Origin: Echinococcus granulosus
Lineage: Eukaryota > Platyhelminthes > Cestoda > Cyclophyllidea > Taeniidae
Direction of reading: 5' to 3'
DNA: 64,000 nt
Assembly: GCF_000524195.1 (NCBI RefSeq)
Contig: NW_020170393.1
Span: 1,090,523-1,154,522, forward strand
The position numbers were made by a program, and so were the translations under genes. The notes beneath the pieces were generated by a model. The model was not told the DNA's origin. It made no database searches and worked only from the letters and a program-made list of their open reading frames with translations. Below, one piece after another: positions 47,701 to 59,700 of this stretch. The first letter of the stretch is position 1. The number at the start of each line of letters is the position of its first letter.

Positions 47701-50700
47701 GTGATGGCTACCGCGAAGAAGCAAGCTACTGAGGTGGGCGTGGCGGACTCCCCGACCATACCTTTTGCTTTGTCCGATTTTTATCGGAGCTTGCCATTGA
47801 GAGAACCGTCATTCTCACTTGTCCTTCGTCACCTCCTTTGCCTTCCTGAGTGGCAGGCTCTAGCCTCTCTTCGCTACCCCACAGCCAGAGGCAAGGAGCT
47901 TGCTGATCAGTTGGCCATGATAGACAAAGATCTCACACGATGCAAGCGAAAGGTAAGCCTTCGGTTTTCACTCGGGATATGTGGACGTTCATCCTCGTTA
48001 ATATTACGAACATATTAGGCCCTCGTTTCTCCTGTTTTTTTTTTCAGTTTGGGGGTAGCATTACCATTATTCTCGGGCGTTTGACATTAGATCCGCATGT
48101 ACCTCCGACCTTATTATATGTTATGGCTGATTTGGATGCACGGGTCTGGCCTACGCGTGTCCGTGCCTAGCCGGTGCTAGTCATTCAAGACGGACGCGCC
48201 ACTGGCTTCCATCTAGGCTATACTTAAAATCTTACCGTGGCTACTTAGTGTGCGCTGATTGTGGAAGCTTAGACACGTAGCTCTTGAGAAGAAAGTTGGT
48301 TTGAAGGTTGCCTTGTTGCTAATAATCAGACAGTTTAGGCGTTTATTTCAATGTGGTAAAAGGGATTGATTATAGTGTGGTGCTTTGCGTGCTTAACGCT
48401 TGGTTTTGGTAACGGGCCGCTTGGGGCTCCGCTGTTGCACCTCCGCCGGGCGGCCTTGCCTCCAGACCATGCCAGTAGTCCGAAGCCCTTCTGTGTAGAT
48501 CAACAATACATATTTCCTCCCAGTGTTATGCTTTTTTCATCCTAAGGAGATGCATTGACTGATCACTCTATACTGGGTTAGTTGAAGACAATCTCATTGT
48601 TTTGCTTGAGTCGTTCAGTATAGTCCAATGTCCCACCTCGTGGACGTCTAGGTGTGTTTATTTCACTATTGTCTGGCGTGGGGAAAGTCTTCAGTAAACT
48701 GGAAAGTTGCTCATTTTCCATCCACCACCTTGACAACACAGGTGATAGAGCGTCGCAGATGGTATCCTTTCCTTCCCACCGAAAATTGGTTTCGATGCGC
48801 CCTTTACTGGATTTTGGCACATGAAAACAATCATTTTTATTTTGTTGAATGTTTTGAGTCACATTTGATGAAAGGTTTGTGTTGGTATTCATGTGTAATT
48901 TTCCTCTAATAGGTGTGAATTGATGTATTCAGGTACGCACACACACACGCAGGATGCGTCATTGTGCACGCGTCTGACTTGTGCCGCCGTGATTTTGGGG
49001 TGATGTGGCAACACCATGAAAATTAATCATAAACCAAGTGATATGATGGATGCTGATTGATTAACGAAACTGTCGAAACTGTGTTTAAGCGGAGCTGCCA
49101 CTTTCTTCCAAATTCGGAATAGGCAAGGCGGAGTGTCGTGGACTAACATACCGACCCGACCAGCCAACTTGACGTCGCTGTCCTCGTTCCGGCGAACCGA
49201 TTCCACCTTTAAAAGCTGCACGTATGCCCTCTCTTGTCTCATAGGCAAGAAAATTCCAAAGCAGATGAAGTGTTTTGTTGCATTCTTGACGTCGGAATTG
49301 CCTTTCACTACAAAAAAGACGCCTTCTACCTTTCCTCAAGTCGGTTCCTCTCCACACAACTTTACTTAATGGAGGAATGTGAAGCCCTATTTCTCCCTTT
49401 AATTGCCTGTGAAAGACGATCGCCGATTTGTTTTGAACAGAATTGACAGGAAGATTGATTTCTAGTGCCAATGCGCTTTTCCTGACGGGGAAAAATGTCA
49501 TAGTGGGAGAATGAGGGTGGTGGTATGATGGGTAAAGCAAACATGGTGAGGTGGTTAAAGACCCTTGACTTAGGGACCACTGTCCAGTCCGAATGACGCG
49601 CCACCGCTTGAATCGGCGGAGGCGGAAATGGGATGAGGGCGGTGGTTAAGGCTCTGAATCACCCCAAGGTCGTGTGTTTTTCTGTGTTTATGTAATGTGC
49701 GCAGTTTTGCGTGGTCTGATCTTCGAGTAAATCAGGTAAGTGATCTCATGCCTGCCTCTCTATGTTAAACTTTGCACCTGTGGAACTGCTAGCGCGCTTT
49801 TAGTACTACGGGTGATGGAACTGGTCAATAGCGCTTTTCTACTTTGTCCACACGCTTGCGAAGCGCATTCAAGCTAAAGTCAATTTCATGGACTTGCGCA
49901 GGCAACACCGACTGCAGTTGATCTACTGACTTATCAAGCCACCTTGACAGGCTGTCTCAATGCAGGACCAGCACTGAGTCACGTGGCCCAGTGTAGCTCC
50001 TTTTTGTCCTTGAAATAGTTGTTTGCTTCAGGAAAAGGGATGATGAAGCGACATAATAGATGCTGGCAACACGCCTTGTTTAGTGTTGTCGTTTCCATTG
50101 GTTAACGTTACCACTCACGAAACCGGGCGTGAGCAGTTTTGGTGTGCGCATATGCGAGTAGGAACAATTTGTGTCACCGTTTACGCCTCGATTGAAAGCC
50201 ATGAATCAGCCTCGTCACTTGGAGCGCCCTCAGTATCTTTCTGCTGCTATGCTAATCACTTGTATAACTGCATGGTTTGGACTCCGTGTCCCTATTTCAT
50301 GCAAATTTTTCGCGTCCTTTTCATTCGTTCACCCCGTCTTCTCCTAAAATAACGGGCACGTAAGTTCATTGTATCCTTTCGCACCCGCATAGAGAGACAG
50401 GAGAGCCTCTGGTCACGCAATACTCTTATGCTGCCTTTTAGTTGAAACAAATCAATCTGATGCAGCGACGAAGGGCGGCCAGCAGGCAGTCGGTGGCTCC
50501 GCAGACTGTCAAATCACCGCCTCAAATGTCACCAAAACCTCAACAACCACCGTTTCCCAATACCTACACTGATCCAAACACCTGCCCTCTTTCCCTCCTC
50601 AGTATGGTCATCGACCAGAAGGGCACGGAGCCCAGTTCCCCCTCTCAGGTGCTGCAAATGTCACCACTCAGTGTGGACACTGGAACTCTGGCGGAAACAG

Positions 50701-53700
50701 CGAAAGTTTGCCCTGTGGGTTGGCTGCACCCCCCCTCTCATTGATGCAACTGCTTCAGCCCCCAGAGTCGTTCTTGATAAGGCATACCGAGATTAGAGTA
50801 CTGGAGGTCTGAGAAACTGTAGTCATTGGCAGAATGATATGGCACCTAGACGATAATTGGATTTCGTAGCTCGAAGGGTCCGCATCATCACTAGAACGGG
50901 TGCACAGGTAACGCACATCTTTATTCTTGGGGCTCTTTCCAAATGTTCTCTGCGCCCACTCGTCTGCTCCTATTAATTTTAATCAACATCGTGACAGGAG
51001 TGAAGAGACGGTTTGATGAATTTGCGTCATAGGGAGGAAGGTGGGGGGGGGGGGGGGGAGGAATGCCTCCTACTTCATCATTCGGAGGATACATTGTAAA
51101 TCTTGGTTGGAATTCCGGAGTTCGCTTCTTCTGAGACTATGGTATACCTTCCTCTAAGTTCACTCCATAGGATACGCCTCTTGTTTTCGCAACTGTGATA
51201 GGTTTCGTGGTGTCTGCTTTTACTCTTGACAGCACAAGGCTCTAACGCGTCCTACTCCACCTGGGAAAAAGTGCGAAACCCCCTCAGGAATTACGAATGT
51301 AGGCTGTGTGGCACTCAAGGTGGTCATTATTCAGCTCATTAACGGACCCGATTAAAGGGAACCATTTCTTCATTTACCCAATAGACTTTCAGACTTGACA
51401 ACCTTTGTTTCTGGAGTGGATACCAATTAAAACGTGAATTTAGCTTTTGGAAATTGGAAATTGAAATTGAAATTGAAATCGTCAAGCCGCGGTAAATTGG
51501 ATTCAAACATCAACGTGCTTGTGTTGCAATTTCCCCCTCCCCTTTTTCGTTTGGGAATTCTACCTTAAAAAGGTGGAAATAGTTTCGGTAATCATTCAAT
51601 TTACAATTCATCTGAATAGCATCAAAGAAGTTCTTTTCTAGTAAATTTATTCCCTTTTTTCTCCTCCACGTTTAGTTGTGCAATTTACGCCTCTTCTAGC
51701 AGTTTCCATTCCACATTTGCTTTGTTATCCGATTTAGTTTGCGTGGCGAAAACGAGCGCTAAACAATGACCTCCAAGGGTGTTTAACCCTCCGCAGTGTG
51801 TTTTCCTCCTTGTCAAGCTCAGTTAATAGTTCAGTACATAAAATTAACTTTACAGGGACGTCCGGTTTTTTATGCCCTACCCTTTTTTCATCGAATGGTT
51901 GGATGTGCTACGCACATGCAGTTTCACAACGTTGGCTATTGTCCTCCTGCCCGTTTTTTCACCTATTTTAAACAACAATGCTTTAGTTAAAACGAAACTC
52001 TGTATTGCCGTAAGGAGGGGTATTTTCCATGAACCTAAGTATAGGCTGGGTCCGCCCACTCGGATAGCGGTTGTGTAGCGCACTAAATTGCGGCATAACG
52101 CTCCAATTATGGATGGATCGTCATGCCACCAGAATAGCGGTTGAAGCCTTTGAATACTCGAGCTTGTCTAGTTAGATACGAAACTAATCACCGTTCTTTT
52201 GAGTGGCTCTACTTCATTGCTGCTTCGCAATCCACCCGTAAACCAGAAACGAAAGTCATGTGTTGATTCTTTCTCAAGGTGAGAAGACGTTTAATTTAAG
52301 CATCCGCGATGGATCTCGTCGATTTCGAGGGATCTGGCCTGGTCTATTGCGAGGACCCACTGCCTTTGTAATGCCTAAGGCGGGTCGGCGCTCTCTTCGC
52401 AGAAGGACCTGTCTAAAGCCTTTCCGCCCCCCTTTCCGCTCTATTTGGATTCCTTTCAGAGTGCAGTATCACTTATTCACATGATTTTAATGTCTTCATG
52501 CAAATATCATAGACTAATTCACAGCCGACGTATCCGAACCGTCATTTTTTAGTTGTGCAACGTGCGATTGGAGGAATGTCAATTGCGGACCTCGTTTCGA
52601 TGTCCCCTCATTTTTAAGGCTCTGGGGACTAAACCACTTACAAGATGTGCCTTTTATAACATCAAATTGTGAATGACGTTGTAAACTGAAACAAAATCAA
52701 AATTAGGAATGTCATGAGTGGGTGTTTATTTCTCTGTTCTAGCTCTCAGACCTTGGACCACGAGCATGGACGGCCACGCCGCCTCCTCCGCCTCCGCTGC
52801 AGGCATCGGGCTCCATCACCATGCGAAATCGCTCTTTCAGTTTCCCCAAGCGTCTCGCCACCCCGCTGACCGCTCCCTCCATCAATCGACGCAAGGTGAA
52901 GACTCCTCTGCGCGCCGCCACCTCCGCTACTGGTGTATGGCCGCCCAAACGCAGGCGCTCTGAGGTCTCCCGTAAGCTACCTGCTACCCATTTTGCTTTC
53001 CTCATCATAGGCCAAAATACATCCCGACTCCTTTCGCTCCCCATCTAGTTTTGTCCTCCAGCGACCTTACAGCACGTCACGTGAAGGAAACTGCCCCCAC
53101 GTTGTCGCGTCACGTGGCTCTCATTGTAGGCGGATGATGGAGTAAACTGGCCCGTCGGCTTTTCAGTAGTTCCGGTTGTTGCACCTTTAGTACTGTCGTA
53201 GCGAGAAGTTGATTTATAACGTAGATAGGTATGCTGGAATAGATACTGTAGCTCCTCTTCAAAACAACCTGTTTATGAAAAACCAGACATGAGTTGCTTG
53301 GTAGGGTAATTTGACTGTAACTTTGTCAGTACATCGCGACTTTAGGAGTATCATAAATTTTGGCAAGTTTATTCCCCGTATTTATTACCACCTTTAATAT
53401 CGTGAAGTTGTCACAAATGTTTTACTTGAAAACCGTCCTACACTACACTACCACGATCCACTTCATTAAAAAAGAAATTCGCTAATAAAGAATTTCCTCA
53501 TCCTACGTTCTTCCAGCTGTGGAGGAAGTAGGGGAGACTATTTGACAATCCAAATGGCCTAACCACATTCGAAGAATCATGGTGGAATTCACTCCCATTA
53601 CATTGCGAGGATAGCTCATGCCAACATCAATATATGGGTTCTAATAGCGAGTGTTTTCTTTTCTGACGCTCGCCTTGAATCGGTACGTGTGAAAGGTAAG

Positions 53701-56700
53701 GTCCGATGTGCCTCAGAGTCGGTAGACTCCTGCGAGGTCGCCTTTGACGTCTCCACCTCACCCCTGCGCCTTCGCGAGCAGCTGACAATCCAGATGAAGG
53801 ACACTGCCGACCCACACCAAAGCGGCTCCTCTGCCCATCACTCCGCTAAGGTGAGTTTGACTCAGACTCGTCCTCCATTCTCGTCTCTACCAGCAGTTTC
53901 GGGTTTCGGCTGTGTGAGTAATTTCGATGTGACTCTCAAATACGCGCAGATAAGAAAACACCATCCCAACCTAAAACTTGACGACCCACGATTGGCGTAT
54001 GACTATCGTCAAAGCGGTATGAGGCTTTATTATAAACGTATGGAAGAGATGGGAGCCCTCGCTGCGGTAGTTGAATCATGGAGGACTGAAAATACCTACA
54101 CAGCCATTACTGAATTGATCTATCCGTCATCTCGCAACAAATTTGCTAACTGCATTGAATAATGCTTAGCTTACCATGAGGCAGTCCCACAAAAATATTT
54201 GAAACCCTGAACCGGAAGGCTCAAAGCAACCGACCGGTAAGACTTTGATGGAAAGTTCCGATAGGAAAATGCGTGATTGTACAGCTTCAGCGAAAAAGGG
54301 TACACTTGGCAAAGAAATACATGGAAATTAGCCTAGAAGCATCACACAGTAATCGTATGCAGGAACTGAGAATAAGGTGTTAGCAAAAAGGCGAAAAGTG
54401 GTTGCCAATGCGACGCTCATTCGTAGCTGCGTAGGTCGCTCGCCTATAAGCCAGGGCACATTTTGCAGGCATACGCGTAATTGAGATCGAAAATGGTAAA
54501 TGTGAAAAAAAGAAACTAATTTATCATGAAACATTGGCAAGATTTACGAAACAGCCTGCGTGGAGTGCAAGGGCACGCGTCAATGTTGGGGTGTGACGCA
54601 ATTGTCACTTGAGGATTTCATAAGTCCTTGAAATCACTGCTACAAGTACGACCTGGTTGCGGGTTGATCTCCCGTGGATAGGGGAACGGCAATTGCATTC
54701 GTAGTTTGCCATCAAAACATTTCTCAACGATCAAGTAATTTATTTTTTTTCACAAAATTTCATATTTTGACGCCACTGGCCACTTGTCCTCAAAGAGTGA
54801 CATTTGTCACGCGCGATTGAATTCACCCGCCTTATATTTACCCCAAAGCGGCAGAGATTAAGTAAATACGAGAGTTCCGTTTTCCCAATTATGGTAAAAA
54901 ACGTCTTCTCCGCATTCGTGGAAGCCTGAGAGAAGGTGGCCCTCGAGAAATTGTTTGGCTTCGAATCGAAGTAGTGGATTTGAGATGGCAGTTTAAGGCA
55001 TTAACACGCTGCCTTTCATCCTCCCGAAACGCTCTCATTCTCGCTCAACTAATTGGGTGAACACTTAAACAAGTAGGAATGTTGATTAAAGCTGCCTACT
55101 TTTAGAACCTTACAAGCCGTCTCAACTTTGTTTTGCCTACTACTGCCCTTTTTAATGCTAGAGTGTAAAATTGGTGCTTTCTGGATACAAAATTGTTTGA
55201 CTATCGCCTGGGTAATTTGGGGCTGTAAAAATAGGGCTACATGTGACTGGAGACTTGAAATATTTTTATGTGACACTTTCTCCCCTAAAAGAGAATTACT
55301 TTTGTCAAATGGGATTGATTGTTCCCATCGCGTTGCCTTCTTGGGATCCCTTTAAAGGTAGCATTTAAGCTTGTCACAACCATGAAAAAGTGTTAACGTT
55401 AGAACTGAAAAAAAAGGATTTATGATGTCGGATTAACTTACTTAAACACCCTCTGCCTTCTTTCAAATCTTGTGCTCTCGGTTACACCACCTGCAAGCAG
55501 TTTGGAGGGGCACTTGTACCCAGAAATGCAAACAGGAGTTACCCACTCCCCCACAGCTTTCCAAGCCACATCTCGTTTTGATCCTATCCATACATTGCTT
55601 CATTTTCATCGAAAGTGTATTTGAGAGGGGGAGCGCGATGAAGATGAGAAATCGGACGAATAAATATCCACTTTTATGTGCTGCTGAGTCACCCCGGGTG
55701 TGGAAATACAGCTACAAAAAAGGATGGAAAAAGGGCCTAGAGTGAGAGTGATGTTATTATTGCTATTGGAAGACTACTGCCTCTCTCTCACCCTCCACCT
55801 CCTCGTTGGCCACGATCGATACGTCGTCGGTTTCTTCACATCACCCGCCACAGCGGCGACCTCCACCACCGCAGCGGACGTCGAAGTCGTCATTACGGCG
55901 ACAGCGCAAAGCCTCCCTCGAGCACTTTGCTGCACCGCTGATTGCCTACGACAAGGCTAAATTAGACGAGGCGGAGGAGGAGGGGATGGACGACGAACTC
56001 CTCCAACGACCTCCCACTCCCGATCTCCGTCGCATCGACTTAGACCTCTCCGACCTCTCAAATGGGCTTCGCATCCTCCTCATCGAAGACACGCATCTAC
56101 GAGCCGGCACGCTTTACCTTGGTAGGCATCAATTGTTCGTGCGCACCGCTCTAATTCGCCAGTTGTTACCATAGCTCTCGTTGGAAGCTCAATGTTTAAA
56201 AATCATTTTATTTAGCGTCTAAGAGATTAGAGATGTGAGGAGTGTGATTAAAGATGCCGTTTCTCCTTTTTTGGCATCAACCTCTCAAATTGGTCTACCT
56301 AGTGTTGTTAACGGTAAGTGTCGGTAACACCCCACTTACTTTGATGACGTGGAGATTATGTAAGATTAATTTGCAACAGATCTGAAAGGCTATAAATCTG
56401 ACTAATTGTGAAAGGAATGATTACAATCACCGCCATTATTTCAGGCGGTGGTAGTTCGTTTACCATCGGCGCGAAAGTCTTACAGCAACAGCAACTATAC
56501 ACTCTACTATCTTTGCAAGGGCAGACTCTGCCTTTCCCTAATGTAGTGCTCAATTTATTCTTGAAGGCATAATGCGAATATTTGTGTTTTGTTTAGCTAC
56601 AAGGGGTAATAAGATTGGAGGTACCTAGGCGTTGATTGAGGATGTGAAAGTGTTGGACAGCTCCGTAATTACACAACAAGTTAGAAGTCATGTACATCAA

Positions 56701-59700
56701 CATAAGGTGTTTTTTCCCGTAGCTCCCCTCAGAAGCAGTCTTGTTTTTTTTCATTGCAAAAAAAACATCTTAAGAAATGCGACCCCATGTTTTTCACCGC
56801 CTCCACAACCTTGGTATCGGTGCGCATCAAAGGCGTTCTCCCTATCCTCCCCCCTCTCCCTCTCTCCATTGTGGCCAATGTGGGATACAAGTACACACAC
56901 ACACGTGCAAGTATGCAGGGAGCAATTTGAATTAGGGCTTGGTTCTAGTCATAAAAAATTTGTGGACTTGAAATACACATTGTAAATTTTCGCTTAAAGT
57001 TGCAAGGAGGCGTGCCTGCAGTGCTTCCTGCTGCGTCGTCCGAACGCGTTTGTCGTTTCCTGCAGGTGGGAAATTTTCCACGGACTAGCGCTTTTTCTTT
57101 TGCGAAGGTGTTAAATTAACGGAACTCTTTTGGTTCTGTTTCATTTATTCTTAAATCCATCAATCGACGCAATTTAGTGAGGAGGTAAGGTTTCCCACTT
57201 TTGAAGGAAATGTAGATGGATGACGTCGCATTTGTGTCAATAAGTTGAGTGTGTTTCAGGGGGATTTTGGCGGCAAGGCTCGTGCAGTTCCTCAAACCCG
57301 CCCACATAATGACACTAGTAACATTTTGGTGCTCTCGCTCATTTCAGCCATGCATTCCTCGTTGTTGTGCTAATCAAGTTCATTGGAGCTGCCTACTTAT
57401 AAAAGAGGATTTTCAATTTCAATAGTAGTGGCGCATCTCTTGGATTCTGATGAGATCCCCTGCCGAATGAGCGGAAGTCGAGGTGGTGGTGTAGACTAGG
57501 GGACATCTGACACAGGCTTGTCTTGAAAGTCTTGATTATGCCTCTCCTACATTGCAATACTTGCCGGCCTTCATTCAGAGTTATTCTTCAGATTCTTGCA
57601 ACTTGGTGGGGTACCGGTTCCTAGAGCTTTGTACCTTAGTCGCTGTTTCGTTCGTTTACCATCAGTCAAATGGGGAATCTAAAATTTTATTATGGTGGAA
57701 TCAGAGGGCTCAATGTTGTGCGATATGATGCAAAAACCGTGTCAGTAATATGAACGCACATTTCGATAGACCACTCAACCTCCCAGAGATGTTGTGAAGT
57801 ATACCAGTCTGAAGTTGGTTTTATTATCAAAAACAGAAAGGCCGATAAGCTATTAACACGATACCATGCTATCGACATGGCTGATTGACTGAAAGATGAC
57901 TGTAATAGGACTGAATTGTCTATTACCTCTTCTAGAAGACGCCTCAACATCCTATTCCAGTGAGAGAGACAACGCCCACGATCGCCAATGCCTCATTCGT
58001 CTAGACCAGCCGGAGAAGGTTGAGTCTCCGCCGCCACTACGCCTAGCCCCTGGCACCAGCAGTAGCTGTGGGGTCGGTGGTAGCGGCGGAGCAAGTTTCT
58101 TCACCACCAGTGTCAAGCGTCGACGCCTCGGCGAGGTCCGACTCCATGCGTGGCAAGTCCTCCAACAAGCCGTCCTCGAAGTGGTGCCCGCCTCGATCCG
58201 CCAACTACCTCCGGGCACCCGCGTCTGTGCCGCTTGGAGCGACACCCTCGCCATCAACCTCTACCCTGGAGTTATCTCTGAATGTACGTCTATCTTGGAT
58301 TGTGTTACACCGTTTTTTTCTTCACTGGGATACTGTCACTGGTCCTCCTCTGTTGATTGTCTATTTTTTAGCCTGAGCCAAAGTGAGTACTAGTATTCTT
58401 TTGATAGGTTTTCACTCTTTCTCGGTTGGATTAATGTAGCTGGGTCTCCCTCCCCCCATTAACTCATCCCCTTAGCCGAACAATGCTGACAGTCCATTTT
58501 GGCTTGTTTTAGTAGAAGACCACTACTGGCTCGCCTTGGCTTAAGTTCGGTCTTTTTTTCCGATTACATTGGAGTGCCCAAGTTATCTCTGCTGCCTTAC
58601 TATTATCTAGCCCAGGGGAGCGCCAAAAGGCTGAAAGGATCAACTCAACAACGCAGTAGTTATCATCACTTCCCAATCATGGCCGTAGATAACTGTGGTC
58701 ATAGCAATTGCAAGAAGTTCTTACCAGCTCTTGTGCCGGTCCCCAAGATTGGGGCTTTTACCCAACACCAACGCGGTTCCAATAGCCCTTTTGCTCTATA
58801 ACGTGGGTGGAAATATTATATCTCAGTGAAATTTGAGCACCAGTATCGCGGCATTGGTTGTGCCACTTTCGGTGATGCCAACTTATGCAAGGGCTTTTCT
58901 CATCCCTCGCCGTGGTAAAATATGACAGCCCACTTTGGTGCATATATTGCCTGCGTGTGTGTTATGCGCTGTGCAGGACCACTTGAGGCGGATCAATGTC
59001 TGGCACCTTACTCTCATTTGATTCTTTTCTAACCCTAGCGTAACCGTGCTGCTTCAGCCTAAGTTGAATTTGTAGTTGTGCGTTCTATTGACCACTTAGA
59101 GAACCGCACCACCTTCTCTGCAAAAGCCTTTTTTAAATAAGTTAAATAAGTCATCATCCCGAAACTTACCATGCCAGACAAAACAAGCCTGTTTTACGAT
59201 AAGATTTTAACAAATTCGTCAAAGATTAACAAGTTTTGCTATGGGAGTGTAGCGCTCCGAGGCTCTCCCGAAGACGAAGGAAGATATAATGCTCGGGCAC
59301 AATATGTATTGTCGACCTACAGAAGAGCTTGAGACTACTGGTATGGCCCAGAGGCCTCAAGTGGCCCACGAAACCAAAACTGGGCGTTACACAACCAAGT
59401 AACGTGTTACAGAGGCAACTGTGTTTTACCATTCGGGTTTTGATGCACGGAGTTCTATTTAGATGGGCATTTTCTAATCGTTCCGGTACATCGCATTTTT
59501 GCCTTTCAAAAGAGAGCTTTGCAAATTCAATCAGGCGGAGATTTTTCAGTAATTCAGTATGTCTGAATTAGAGGAGTTGTTAAATCCGCTTTATTTGCAG
59601 CCTTACTAGCACTAGGGCTTTTTCACTCGCTAATCCCTCTCAAAAGACGTTTATTTCGAACCCACCTTCTCCATGAATACCATCCTCCACAACGTTTTGA

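Larger units (their letters stand above)
50715..52742 (+). other. Gene D intron
   Basis: 2.0 kb, phase 0. Includes a G16 tract (51043-51058) and an AAATTG tandem repeat (about 51448-51480). Confidence 0.55.

Noticed and set aside
49085..49540. 151-codon minus-strand frame with overlapping + frames
   Set aside because: Open frames on both strands without homology; I could not choose a coding strand.
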